Source: Apteryx mantelli (taxonomy: Eukaryota > Chordata > Aves > Apterygiformes > Apterygidae). From it: a stretch of 64,000 bases of DNA. The translations under genes and the position numbers were made by a program. This document shows, piece by piece, positions 13,801-28,800 of the stretch (position 1 is its first letter; each line of letters starts with the position of its first letter). The notes under the pieces are model-generated. The model did no database searches, was not told the DNA's origin, and worked only from the letters and a program-made list of their open reading frames with translations. Location of the stretch: the NCBI RefSeq assembly GCF_036417845.1, contig NC_089994.1, forward strand, positions 17,564,001-17,628,000, given 5' to 3'.

Positions 13801-16800
13801 AGGGAAAAATATCCTCGAAACACCTCTGACATCAGAAGGGAGTTGGCAGAAGAACTTGTGCAAAGGGAGAGAACATCTGCACAGGAAATGCAGAACAAGC
13901 TTCTGAGGACAGACAGCACTGAGCTGCAGGAGTCGCCAGCAAAGCTCTGCCAGGACTTCACAGGGATTAACCAGGAAAAATTAAGTCTCTTTAGGTCAGT
14001 AAGTGAGAATTGGCTCAAACACCAACTGAACAGAGGGACTCCTGGAATACCTCAGATTGAGAAAAACAGAAAGCTGTGCGACTAACAAGCCATGCCAGGT
14101 ACACGCTGGCCACAGGGGCACAGTCGCCCTACCGGAACCATGCAGGGTGCTGCATCCAGTCTGGATCATGCAACGTCCACACAACGCTCAAGACTCTTCT
14201 CCCCACCACACTGATGTCCCATCTACTTCTCTTCATTTGATTTGTCTATTTTATTCTGTCCCCAAAATCTACTTTTAGTTTCAGTTAGTAAGCTGAGCCA
14301 GAAGCCATGCCTTCCTACAGAACCACAAAGCAATAAGCAAACTCCTCCTCAAGATAAATGATAAGCAATGATTACAGATACATTGCTCTGTTAAAACTTC
14401 TAATAATAAATCACAAGGGAGAACTACTATTTATAAATCATGGATAAAAACAGATCTAAGAAAGAAAAAGGGGGGGGGGGAAGACATCTGGTTCTGCTCT
14501 GGAACAGCCAACCCATAACAGTGTAACTCCATGGGATTTGGCAGTGACACCTTTTGTCCAAAAGCAGCCCATTATCTCAAAGAAAGCAGGACTTGACCAT
14601 CCAGGAAAGAGCAGGTATGAACAGAACACTAGTTGGGATTAAGACAGACAATTTTAGGGACATACCTTCCTCTAGCCACAGATCAAGCAGCAAGTGAACT
14701 GCAAGCAGGCAGTAATAATCTGAAAACTGCAATTCAGTTTTCAAACAAGATTTCCCTGAAAAGAAAAATAAAGTCACCCTTGAACTGCACAGTTCAAACA
14801 TTTCATACAACAGTGCTGTCAGCTGTTTTTTTTTTTTTTTTTTTTTTTTTTACACTGCCAGCATTATGAAATGACATAGCAGTCAGGCACATAATCATCA
14901 CAGCTTATTTATAAAATCCAGAATTTTCTTAAAAAGTGAAACAACTGTAAGTATTTTGCATTTCTTCATTTATTTTGTTTTCAGTTCATTCTCTTTGAAA
15001 TGCCAGAGGGGCACATTCCACTTTGCCTCTTCTGTGCTTGGATTCAGACTCCAAAGAGAAAGAAAAATAAACTTAAGAAAATAACTCACAGAAAACCCAA
15101 AGCTTTGCAAATTCAAATATTTTGTGTTAAACAGGAAAATTCTGCTAAAGATTTTGAAATACATATATTTAAGAACACAAGTGAATCTGGACCACTTTAT
15201 ATGCTAATAGCTGCTGGAAGAAAAAAAAGATTCTCCTACAACTGCAAGATGTATAAATAGACATTATTGCCCCCGTATTTGTCCTAAGTAGACCTGTAAT
15301 ATAAACTGGTTTTGTTTAAAAGGTCAGGCAATTTTGCCAAACATATGATACAAATGTACCATCTGATCTGTTCTGGAATGCCTAATTTGTCTTTAAGACA
15401 GACAATTGAAAAGAAACAAAATTAAAAGAAAACACGTTGGCAAGACCAAGGATGTCACCATACAAGAGAGGGTAAAACACTGTCTGAGTCACTGGTGCTT
15501 TGCACCAACAGCAGCACTGGCCGTAAGAGCTTGCGCTGTTCCCTCCCTCCAGAAAAGCCTTGAGCTTCTGCTCACTAAAAGCAGTAAAGGAACCGCAACA
15601 GTAGTTTTGAGACTCTTCTCACCAAACTCCAGTCCATGGCGGTATCTTAACATCAGCTCCTGGACCACAGTCAGCTTCTGCTTCTTATCCATGGCATGAT
15701 AGATACCAAGCAACCTTGAGAGCTGCACCACACACAAGTGTTGCTGCAGGGCTTTGATATCATCCGGCAGTGCAATTTCGCTCTCTGCTGTTGCTGACAG
15801 AGGGATTACTTCCAGCAACTGACTGATGAACTGAAAGAGAAACACCAGAGTTAAGTTCTGCAAGGCACCTGGGGCTGCACAAACAAAAAGCATCCTTTCC
15901 TCCCTCAAATGGGGAAAGGATGAGGCGATAACGTCGGTATCAATCTGGCGATAACGTCAGTATCAATCTGGAAGTCGCACTGAAATCAGTGGTTAAAGAG
16001 CTTGCTGTAATTTTTTTTTTTTTTAATAAAAGCGGTGAGCACACAGTTATGACTTTAGCTCAATAGCTTTTAGAAAGTTTCAAACAGATGGAGGAAAAAA
16101 TCCGAACAATATTCACAGAAAAGTTTCCAATACATTGACACACCAGGGACTTTTTAAGCACCTGTTAACACTCACAGTAGGAACACAGGCAATTAAAAAA
16201 TTAGTTACTGAAAAGCTTAACAGCACACTTAAAGGAAACGATGGTTTGTACAAGCTATTAAATTTTTTCTCAATCCTGAAGCAAGGTGTTGAACCCAGTG
16301 AGGTCATCACCTTTGATTAATGACTTAATTCAAGAAATAAGCTGTAGAAGAAAAGCAGCCTCTCACTGTTTACAGTTCTACTAGGCACCAGCAGACTTCT
16401 CACCCCACAGTCAGCACTGGACAGAGGTTTATTTCTGCCCTAAGATTCAACCAAGTTTACAAACTTAAACCAAGTTACAAACTTAAAACTGAGTTAACAA
16501 AACCAACTGCATCAAACGCATACCCTAGAAAAAAACCATGACAGCTGGATAAGAGCTCCATGTACAGCAATTCCAGTTTTCTAGTCTTTGATAGAGACTT
16601 TGTTGGCAAATGTTTTCAATTTGACCACGATTTTACCAAGCTGGGCAAGGTCAACCAAATCATTTGGCTGCATATTCCCATCTACCCTGCAAAGAAGTCA
16701 AGACTGATGCCATCACAGCAATTATTCCTGAAATATCTGCACGTGCCTAATGGCCCGACAAGATCACCACATTCTCAACTACTGAACTGTAACATTATTC

Positions 16801-19800
16801 ACAGCTCTTAAAAAAAAAAAAAATCTGGCACTTCATAGCCTCAGTGTGTCAGCACGGAGACAGACAGCTTCTGCTTGGCTATTAGTAGAAAAGGTGGTAG
16901 TTCAAGCACTATCCCTTGTGCTTGAAGGTGCACATAAAATCACGATGTGCAGCCTGGGCAATAAAGCCTATTTCGCTGCAGTAAGCTCTTCCTCTGTTTT
17001 CTCCACACTCTTAACCAAAATCAGCAAATACACTACGCAGTTAAGAGCTCTGCATTTGAGACAGCACTTTAAGGCTTTGCTCCCATTTTTCTCTCCTGTA
17101 TGTTTCCCAGCGATGCGCTACAACGTGAGTCCTCACTGAAGCATATACCAGTGTTTCTGAACAGCCTGACTTGCTTTAGAGTTCATAGATCCTAAACAAA
17201 TGGCTATGAGAACTGACTTGCCTTCATCCCACTTGCTGCGGGCAGCTGCAAGGGAAGAGTATGACGGCTCCATTACTTAGAAGACTTACTTCAACATCTG
17301 TTGCTGTGCAACAAGAATTATTCTAAGCCAACCTAAAAATATTTCCTTTAAGTTAAGAGACCTACAAAAGCTTTAGCAAATATATTTTTTCTCAGTAGAT
17401 CTAAAAAAGAAAAAGCTGTCCAGGATGTGAATCAAAACCAGTAACAGTGAAAAAAAGGCTTCCAGAAATTTAAGCTAGTATAAACAACAAAATACACCTC
17501 AACTGCCTACATATCTCCCCCCTTTTCATACATCTTCCTTACTGAAGATTCAGCTCTTAGCTGCCTCCACTCTCACAAAGCACTCTTACAGCGTTTATCA
17601 CAGTTCAAACCATTACATGTTTTCTTAAACATTCCCTTTGAATTCTTTTCATTTCTCTGCTCAGCACTTAGAGTTGCTGCATTGCTCCCATATGCTGAAG
17701 TTAATTAAAATAAAAAACCAAAGAACCCCACTCATCTGCATTTTAACACCACTAATCCTCTTCAGCTACAAGTCTCCTTGGCCGCATTAAGCCGCGGATG
17801 CATGCTACCGAGACACAACAGCCAGAAGGTAGCCACATGCTGGAAATGCCTTCTAATACCACGTCAGCATGCAACAAAATGAAACATTCACTAAATCAGC
17901 AACAATTTCAAGGCCAGTCAGAAAATTTTACAGAATTTATTCAAATTCAGGCTTTTTATAAGTACTGGGAAACGCCTGTTGCCTGAACTATTAGTATTAA
18001 ATATAATTTTTTCCCCCAGATTAAGAATTTGTTTCCTGGAAAGCTAGGATTAAACTTCTTCAGTGCTTCAGGACTTAAGGGTTACCTTAAGAGATATGTA
18101 AGTATCACTATTTCCATACATCTGAGTTAAATATTCCACTGATCACACCTGTTGCCAGCAGGGGAAGGAACGTGCCTTTCAACTTAAAACATCAGCAGCA
18201 AGCCATACATGCAAGGGCCATCATTACTGTTATTAGTGAGGCTGCGGGACGAGCTTGCATTAGCAATAGGGGAATATTCCTTTTTTTAAATAAAGGGAAC
18301 AGCACTATCTATACTTTGTGAACAAACATTTTATCAGCAGCCCCTGCCTGGTCCAGCATTCTCTGTCTAGCCCAACCCAGCTCTGATATTTTACACAATG
18401 GCTTAGAAAAACAATGGGTGAGTGACAGGATTCCCAGCTGCTGAACTCATTCAACAAGCTGCTCGTGACTCTGCACAAATAGTCTTTTCAATCAAGAGGG
18501 CTTGTTTCAGGGAGAGCTTCTGGAAAGTTACTCTTGGTCTCTTGGTCACCATCGATCCATCCATTTTTCAATGCTGCAGCAGAGAAACTGCTCAAAGAAA
18601 CCTGTGCCTTGAAATGGCAATAAAAAGGCCAAATGAATACTGCATCTGGGCCTGAGACTTTGCAAGATCAAATCTATAAAAGCCTCCAGTAAAAATCCCT
18701 CAATGAAATTACTCAGAGAATTCAGATATTCATTATATTTTCTGCAGTGCAAGGAGTTTTCAAAGTTTCTAATAAAGGATAACAATGTCATATTTCCAGC
18801 CTTTCAATATGACCATCAGATGTCTTAAGTTAAAGGGACCAGCCTGTGAACAAGCTCTGCAGTTCTTCCCACCATTTCTTTATCTTTCCTTACCTTTGTA
18901 TATTGGCTGGCTGGGAGGAGATCCACAAATACTTTGAGATCAGTAAAACAGCAGGGTTTGTCCCCAAATTTTCTGAAGTACTGGAACATTAGTTCTTCTG
19001 GATCACCTAGCAAAAAGGCCAGTTCATTTTTTTAAATGCTCCATTAAAAGCTGAACCTGTAAAATCACTACAAGAAGTCTTCAGTAATGCATTTTTTTTT
19101 GAGATTACAGTGATTTACAAAACGGATAGCTGCACTACTGCAGATTTTAACAGAGGCTCAATGTCTTTGGTAACCAAGGACACATGGAAAAAAAAAAAAA
19201 AAAACCCAAGAGCTTCATTCAAGCTACTTTAGCAGATAAGAGCTCAGCAAAACAGGCATGCATACACAGTCCCTGCTTATCCAACAGTAATTTATTTTTG
19301 GATGCAAATATAAAAGGAACTAGTGAGTAGCAAAGATTTTGCTCTAATCATATTCTCTCCTTCACTGACTCCCCAATGTGATTTTTAAATGTGAGTTTTT
19401 AAAAATGAATCCTGGGATTATTGATAAAAAAATCAAAAGGAAAGTCACCCAGAGATTACAGCTAAACAGCAAGACTGACTTTCTACAAAAGCAGTGTATC
19501 AGCAATGCACTTTTCATTGCAAAGTCCCTGACTGTGTGCTCCTACATCCAGTAGGTGCTTTTGAAAACTTCTCTTACAAGCCCTGGAGTAGTTTAGAGTT
19601 ACTTGCTCTTCTTCAGGGTGGTGCTTCTAATACTTTCCAAGTTCTTTATACACCAAACAGTGCACACGTTTTCATAACAGGCACTGGAAAATCATTGAGT
19701 TAAATGTAAAAAGCTTCTTCTAAGTTTGTGTTCTCTCCCTAAAATATTAAATTATCATCCAGTTAGTGGCTCTTACCTAGTTTATGTTCATCATTACAAC

Positions 19801-22800
19801 CTCTGTGTCGCAAACGCCTAATCAGCTCCAGTTTAGCTAAATATGGTCCCCGAAGTGGCCGAGAGCTCTTAGATTCTTCTGTTATTCTGTCTTCTATAAA
19901 TTTCACAGCTTGCTCTATAGAATAGTGCACCTCTCCTTCCAAAGAGCTGTGCAATTAAAGAGACAAAAAATTCTTTGACTTTTCCCATTCCTAAGGCATT
20001 GACGACATGTATTCAGCATACTCCCAAAACGCTCCTAAGGAAGTCTGGCTTGTTTCTCTACCTCAATCACTGTGAAAAGTATGACCCGGAAGAGCTCTAC
20101 AGTGTCCAAGCCACTATTTATATAGTGGTTTCCAGCAGGCTATTGGCAGCCTCCAAAATCAAGTAGGGAGAAGACATCATTTTGGGCCTGATGTCAGGAA
20201 GTCATCCAAAGATGCAAACAGCATTATACTGAATATGTGAAGGTAAACATAGTTCTTTTTAGCACAAAGGAAAGACAAATCCCCCACAAAACAGTTAACT
20301 TACTGCTCTTCTTCAAGTGGAGGTGTCCAGGATTCATCAATGAGTTGAAACACAGAATCAAAGTAAGTAATATAAAACTGCCAATCATCTGAGCTAAAAC
20401 AAAAATAAGGCATGGAACAAAGTTTAGGGAAGTGCCAATACTGTAACTCACTCAGAAAACTGCATAAAAAGGAATAGCACATATGAAGATTACAGAAAAA
20501 CAACTGCAATAAGAATCATTTTCCCATGAGAAGGTGTCACATCTTAAAATAATGCAATCATCCTGAATTTCTTGAAACATATCAAGGTAAACGATTTCAA
20601 AACAGAGTTGAGGCAAGTTGCAAATTCTCCTTTTTGCATTTGTATTCCAATCAGAAGACACAGCTCAAGCATATCCCCATAAAAACACTAAGACAGGAGA
20701 TGTTTCACCAGCCCATTTTCAGAGCAATTTAAGGAGCTGCAGAAAAGGAGATGCCAAAAGTGAAAGGAAGCTGAAAACGTCTTCATGCTAGTTTTAAGCG
20801 TATTGTAAGTGTTGCGAGGTCATCCCTCCCCCATTTTACTTTTGTGTGTCCTGTAAAGCAGAAGCTTGTTTTCCTGTTTTTCCATGGCAAATATATTTAA
20901 CAAACACTAAATACTATGAACAACTCCTTAGAAGAGAAACACTTTTTGCAGTCCCCTTGGACAGGTGTTGCAGACAGGACTTCCTAATCTTTAAGATCGC
21001 TTTTATTTTTTGTTTAGGATTAAGGCACAGCTAAACAAAAAATAAAAAACAAACTCCTTTTGACAGTTCCATGATACAGATCTGATCATACTGGTATGTT
21101 CTGTTCTGGTGCATCTGTTCAAAGCATTAGATGCAATTCCCAGAAGAAAGTCTGGCCAACTGAGAGAAATGGAGTTCCAGGAAATTAAGTGTAAATGCAG
21201 TTCCCATCTTCTCCCACCCTGAAAACTGCGGCTGGACAGCCAGAAGAGCCTTTAGAAATAAGGAGGGAAACAAAAGTTTATTGCTTGAACATGTCACTAA
21301 AAGTCAGCAGACCTTCAAAGAGAAGGAACTACAGTCGTGGCCCTGACTCTGTGTGACTTCCACCATGTCTCTATACCGCTTTATTTTTTTGCCTTTTCCC
21401 TCAGGCTTTGGAGTATAAATGCTTGGAAATGCTTTGAGAACCTCTGATGTTATTCTATTTTAACCACCCTTTACAAGAGCCACTAAACAGGCAATTCACA
21501 ACCAGCCAGGAATTCCTCCTTCATTCCTTTTAGCAGAATTGCAGAAATCTCAACTCACTTTTTCAGCAGCAGCCTTCTAGACAGTGCGTTGCACTCGGGC
21601 CACCTGCGCAGCTTCTTGTACATCGCCATGCACTTGTTCTCTCGGCTTTGGAGCTCACTTGTCAGTTTCTCTAAATTAAAACAGAAGTGCAATTTTATTT
21701 AATCCACTGATTTCTTTCACTTTCTGAATAAAGCACCTTATTATAGCCAAGGGTGCAAAGCAGTAAATGTAAAACAACAAGAGAGGCCCTCAAAGATGGA
21801 AAGGCCAGAACCAGTACTAAAAATACTGCTAAATTGCATGATAAATCACTGACATTTTAACATCCTGCATATTGCAGAGCAACAGTGCTAGAAATTAAGG
21901 TTTTAGCCAATATATAGCAGGAGAATCCGCATTTAATTGTGCTGCGGCTTCCTATCTCACTACATACGGTAGCACCAGGAACATCTTGACAGATCAGTAC
22001 TTATTTTTGAACAGGGAAGAGTTCTAGGCACAGAATCAGTACAGAAAAAATAGTTGCCCACCTAGTACTTGCAGAAAGTAAGAAAGCTACAAACACCAAA
22101 CTACAACCCACTCAGTTCTCTTCAGAAGAAAACCTTCATCTTCTCTCTGAAAACTCTTTTCTTTAAAAGCATCGTGTTGAGTGCAGAATAGAACAGATTC
22201 CTATGGAAATTTTCATAGCCCAATTCCTTTAAGCTGCACATGCATTTAACCACCGGAAAAAAGTGAATCCTCAAAAACACAGGATGCACTTTTCCTAAGA
22301 TGGCAGCTAAAAAGTAACATATGACTACTTTATTACTGAAGATAAACATAATGCTGCAAAATTCAGCAGGCAATACAACATATAAATACCATAAGCAGCT
22401 GGGTAAAAACAACACGCACAAGAGCACTTCCACTGTTTGCTTCAATGTGCTGCTCAGAGTCAGAGCAGCTTATAGCTTTTTTTTTTTTTTTGGTAACCAG
22501 TGAAAAACCCTGAAGCAAAGCAAGGAGCTGCTGTTCCTCCACACAACTGTGAATATTGACAGAAAAAGTTACCTCCTAGTTTTCCTCTCACAACATCTAA
22601 GGCTTCCCGATACTTCTCCAAACGTTCCAGAATCATGTAGTAAAGTTCAACCTTAAAAGAAAGATTGGACTACAATGAAATTTGCTAGTAAAACAATATA
22701 CAGGAGCGCCAAGAAATAAAGTGGCTTGTGCTACAGTCATTATAAATAGGAGAAAGCTAGGACTGCATAGCTATCTTTAGCATCCAGCACGGTGTAACAT

Positions 22801-25800
22801 TCAAGAATTTAGGTCTTTTCTCCATTCTCAGTCCTGAAGTTTCTCTTGGGGCCTTCCAGGGAGCAAAATCAAGTACTTCACCGGTCAAATCAAACACCAG
22901 AAAATTTCCTTGGTCACACTCTGGCAAATCCCTCTCAGGCCTCTGTTCTTGGTTTTCCTTTTGTCCCATTCCATTCACATTTACTTTCAGAACACTACTT
23001 ATTATTTTAACAGATATTAAATAATAACTAATAATGAATAATGATATATCCATATAACATACATATATGTGGATATATCCATATATATCTCATATCATAT
23101 GATAGATACAATGTGTGTATATATATGGATATATATCATATATATGATATAACATATCTACATATATAAATAATATCCAAGACAGTAACCAACTTCCTTT
23201 AACACTGCATTCCTTTTCTCAATAACATTCAGGTCAAGTTGAAAATATCTGCAAGTCTTACTTCAGCCTCAGCTTCAATCTTATCCTCTTTCACCATTTT
23301 TTCCACCATTCTTTCTGCTAGCGGCAAAAACATCGTCTTTGAGAGGTTTTCATCCTGTGCTGATATAGACTAAGGAAAAGAAGAATTATTTTAACAGCTC
23401 ATTAACTTCGTGTTGCCCCACTCACTGCTTTTTTTCCCCATTAGAAGAAGGAAAACAAACAAACAAGTCCTTCAATTCCCCACCAAACCACGCATTTAGG
23501 GATGCCATCTGTCACGTGCAGAGAATGACTGCTCTGTTATATAGGCAGCAATAAAACTAGTAATAAGCCGAAATGCTCGTTCTTGATTACATTGTCCAAA
23601 GACTTATGTAACTAGGCACAAAATGCCCATGTTGCAAGAACAAGTCTGCCTTTTCTATAGCCCAGTACTTCAATGTAATTAATGTAAATAATGTGATTAA
23701 TGCCTCCATGCTTACTTTTTGCTTGACCAATATTTTGTCAGGCTGTTTGATTAGTGCCTAAAATTTATCTCTCAACTAACAGCAGCACAGCTGATCTGCT
23801 ATCTAGTACTGCAGAGTTTCTGTAGTCTGAAAAAAATGCTGAGTTCAGAGCTCTCATTTTTCTTCCTCCTAGAACCTTTATAATCTAGTTAGAGAAAAAC
23901 AGTTTCTGAGCTAAGGAGCTGCAGATATTATTTGAAAAAAAAAATCAGCACTTATTTATTAGCTCTTTAACTAAACCAAAATAAACAGACAGTAGGCTAC
24001 TAGTACAGATAGGTTGTTCAATAAATGTGATAAGGCAGACTGGTTAAGCTGCATTAAAAACGCCATAGCATTCATTTTGGACCATATCAATGATGCTGTT
24101 TAAGGAGGGCTCAGCTCTCTCCCAGCATCATAAACAAACAGTTCAAAATGGTATTTTACTTAAAATACCTGTGGTGTTCACTCAAAACACTTCTATGTTT
24201 GCACTATACCAGCAGCGAAATCTTAAACTCATTTGCAACACTGTACCTACCTGCATAATCAGGCTCATCACAGACCAAAAATAGTAAGGATTTTTGGGTA
24301 CAATTTTATAAAGTGCCATTCCAGCCTGAAAAACATAAGACAAAAATTCATCGTTCCTAAAACGCATCTGTTTGAGCTTTCACGACAGACACTGCAAGCT
24401 AAGCAGCAAAGATAGCAGCAGACAACTCAGAATCAGCAACTGATGGGAGGATTTTATCAACCTGCGAGCCCTTCCATCCTAACATGTATTCTTAAAGAAG
24501 AAAATGGAGGGTGAAACTGTTTCTCTTTCAGAGATTATCATATTTTGAGTAGGTCTGACAAGGCATGGCAATGAGCATGTGCACATATGATTGCCTGAAC
24601 AGATGACAGCTTCAATAAGAAGTGGTAACACCACCAGAAAGCAGGAGACCTGTTCTTTAGGAGTCAGGGGGATGTTTCCAGGTCTGATTTTCACTAGCAC
24701 GCTCAGTCAGGGCTAAAGGCACAAAGCACATGCCTTGTTCAGGTAAACAACTACCCTTCAACATTTATTTCATACATACACGTACTCAGATACCCGAAGC
24801 ATGAGCCCAGCTAAATTTGCAAAGAAGTGGTTAAACCAAGACTGAGCTGAAAGCTTGGCTGTATCAAAGCAGAGTCAAAGCATTCGAGATTCTCTAGCCC
24901 AACACAGAAATAATTCGTATTCATGCATTTCTCTCACAGGTTTGCAGTGTTCGTATACAACAGAGGACAATATTTTTACAATTAATTGGTGTGGGTAGGA
25001 AACTACATAAAATACAATCTACTACCACAGAAAGATTTCTCTTCATTTGTATAAACTTTTGTGCCAGTTTTATGACTGCAATCTTAGTTTGCATATTCCA
25101 GTACTTCCAGCTGAAATACCCCAGAACACAAGGCAGAGGTTCACTGTCACTCTCCAGTTGCTTAACATCCATGCACTGCTTGCATCTCTTAGGTGCTTGG
25201 CTCTAACGCTTAGGCCAATTCAGAACATCCCATCTCTGACAATGTTGGAGTAATTTCATCAGATACACATCTGTATGATATTTTAAATGTACAAAAGGTC
25301 AGTTAAACATTAAATATTGTTACCCCGGTAAGACTGGTATTTTTCCATTCATGGCTGTAGAGAGGAATACTATTACTAAATATGGGTCTGAAGAAAAATA
25401 GCATATTTTAGGTATACTTCCATTAGAGAAAATTACTCAAAACTTTGAGGGTTGGGTTTAGGGATTTTTTTTTTATATAATAATAAAAGAAAACTTTTTA
25501 CAGCTTTGTAGACCTTTCAACCCTATTATAGCTAAACTAAGACTACTACACTGTTCAGTTTTAGATGGCCCTGTGCTGCTCAGGTTCCTGAGAATTTCCG
25601 AACTCTGAAATACAAAGAGAGAGCTGAGTGCTTGTTCCTTTTGAAGCCAACAAAGCCTTAAAAACAGAATATATGGACAGCAATACCTAGAATTACAAAT
25701 TTTATCAGAAAAACTCATGGTACTAACTTGCTCAGATTCTTTAAACCAAAAAAAATGTTGTTATTATTTTCATATGATCAAGTATAAAGTTGAGTTAAAG

Positions 25801-28800
25801 TTAGGTTTGCTGTAATCAGCAAAAGGAAAGTCCCTATTTAAGACATTAAATTACAGGCAGATCTATAAGAGAATATTTAAAGCTGCTACATAAAAACAAA
25901 ATCAAATAAAATAAGGAAAGAAATTAAGATTTAAACCAATATCAAACAGGCCTTTACCAAAGCATCACTGAAAATTCCTGTTTCTGTAAAAGTGAACTAT
26001 CGGATACAAAATAGCTTTACTCCATGTGGAGCTAGAATCTGATTTCCTTTAGGCTGCAAAAGTTAACCTCAATTTTTTGGATATTCAGCTACACAATATA
26101 GCAAGCAAGAATAATCCATGGCCTTCTACATTAGGCTCCAACTTTGCGCTGACATATGTATTATGTTGTTAATGATAATCCTGTAATTTGATGTTACACC
26201 ATCATTGGTGGAATGCCACAGCCTATTAGAGAAGGGTGTAAGATGCAGTCATCAAGACTGTAGATTCATGCCTTCTTTTCAGAAAATAATTTAAATATAA
26301 GTAATACCAAAAAGCAGCTCTCAACCAGCCAAATAAGGAGCAGGCTTGAGATCAGATATATAGTAATATTGCATATTTTAATCTTTCTTAATATACCTAC
26401 ATGAAATTTAACAAGGTGACAAACTTTATGTACATCAACAACTTTGCCTCCATCTACAGTCTGAACTAAAGCAGTTTACAGGTTGAACTAGAATGGAGAA
26501 TAACACTACTGCTCAATATATTCTTTCAACTATTCAGACCAGATTTGTACAAAAATTCAAGTCACCTTAACATAGCAGGAATGAGAGGGAGTTTAGAACT
26601 TATTTCCTTGGCTCTGTGTGCTTTTTTATACATAAGAGGGAGTGCGCGTGCTTTGAAAAGAATCTTCCATTTATAGGCATTCTCTAGGCACCTAATTTGG
26701 AAAGGATGAAAACAAAACTAACCAGCAAGACACTATACTGCCAACTGAAAAGTAAGACCTACTTAGAAGTGCTTTTATTTTTTCTCCACTGAATTACAAC
26801 CTATACAAGCCTAACTATATGTTAGATTCCAGCAGTAAGAGCTTGGGCAAGATTCCTCTTTTCTTCCTAAAGAAAATAGCAAATTAAGGAGTATCAAGTT
26901 TGAAAATAAGGATCAGAAGATCTTGCTAAATCTTTTCGCATATATTCCAGAATTCCTTTATCATGCACTGCCTCATAAGTAAACACTGTATTGCCCAATA
27001 CAGATCGACAGAAAGCTCATGTCCCAAAATAACCAACATACCCTATCAGTTCAGATATGCACAAACAAGACATCATCGTCCTAGCTCACATAAGGAAAAG
27101 GAAACATTTGTCTTCATACAACCCACCCCACAGTGGTCTTTTTAGGCAATAACAGTATGATACAAAAAGAGAATCCAAGTGACACCTAAAAACGACCAGA
27201 ACACAAATTGGTGATTGTACCTGTTGCATCTTCTTGTATTCTCCCACCCTGGCGTAGGCCATGAAGAGATGAGAGTGATACTCTTCACTGTTGGGAACCT
27301 TCTTCACAGCTGCCTCATAAAGTTTAGTTACCAGCTCCGCTAAACCAAAAGCAGATGCTTGTGTTAAGATACGTTTGGGATAAAGTTTAAAGAACAGCCA
27401 CCTCCGATAGCATCACTGATATTCTGAAGAGCAATCTAATTAGGCTCATCAGCCACAGAAACAGCACTCTTTCTCTCCCAGGCTCCCAAGCGCTACAAAC
27501 AGTAGTCAAAGGAAGAATGTGCTTCAAATAATATGTACAGAGATAATAGCAACAACCAAGCTGCTCAGAAACAATTCTAAATCTTCGCTTCAGCAAATTT
27601 ATCTATTTTGGATCATTAAATTGAATCAAGACTTGTATTCATGCTAGACCACCCTACGTGAATTACGTATCAAGAACATAGAACATTTGCAGAATCTAAT
27701 ATCAATTCAGTTGCTATTATCACAGGTTTGTCTATGTTACACATATCCTGTTACTTCCTAATTGCCTATTTTAATATTCTTAAAAAGCAAAATACTTCAT
27801 AATATACTAATATAGGCCTTTCATAACTAAATACTTATGACACCATGATAAGCAAAACTTATCTTTCCCTCCTTCAAGAAAAAAGATTTTTTTCCCCTTA
27901 TACACAAAATTATATTCTGGCACAATATTAAAAACTAAATGTAATTTATCTTTCATAATTTTAACATAATTTATGTATCCTCAACACATACACATAAAAT
28001 ATCTAATCAATTTTCTTACAAGATCCAAAGTGGAAGTGCCTAACATCCACTATTTCCTTTCTGAGGTATACACCTAAAAGTTTAAAACCTGAGCTTAGCA
28101 TTTAAACAAGTTGTTTAGAATCATGGAAACACTCCTGACATATCCAGGACTCTACTGTTTATGTTGAAGTCGCAAAAAACATTTCACATTTAAGAAATGT
28201 TACTTTAACACCACATATATACATAAATACACTAAGTATACAGAAAGAAACAAACTAGGATATATGTAATTGATATACATCATTAAAAGGTTGCAGATCA
28301 ATTCCAGATATCCATTCCTACAAAAGCGGTTTCACCCCATTGTCATTTTCTGCTGCAGTTGGACAGTAAACATTGCTGTCACCATCAAGAACCACAAGAA
28401 GTTGCCAGAAACAACTGTTTAGCGCTATATATAAGCGGTATATTAGGTCCGCTTTCTTTCAGCAAAGCATGTACAATTTCACTTGATCACTTCAATATTC
28501 ATGATTTACTATGTTTTAAATATCCTATCACAACAACAAACCATGTTTAAAAAGATAACCCAGGCAAATGACAGGTCAGGAGTTCCCTTCTGTTTGTAAT
28601 ACTGCCTTCCTTCAGGCCCTAAGAAGCTGTGTTAAGTGCCTTCCAAAACACAGTGTGTATGATCTGTCATCTTTATCATACATAGTAACAACAATTTCCA
28701 GGAGCTTTCATTAAAAAAAGTGAACTCATACACTGATCACAATGGATGATTAGTGTGCCACTCATTTAAACACTGTGTACACAAAGTTAATGAGAAGAAA

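Noticed and set aside
14826-14851. T26 run as the tail of a retroposed element
   Set aside because: No retroposon body or target-site duplication was visible beside it; treated as a mononucleotide run.
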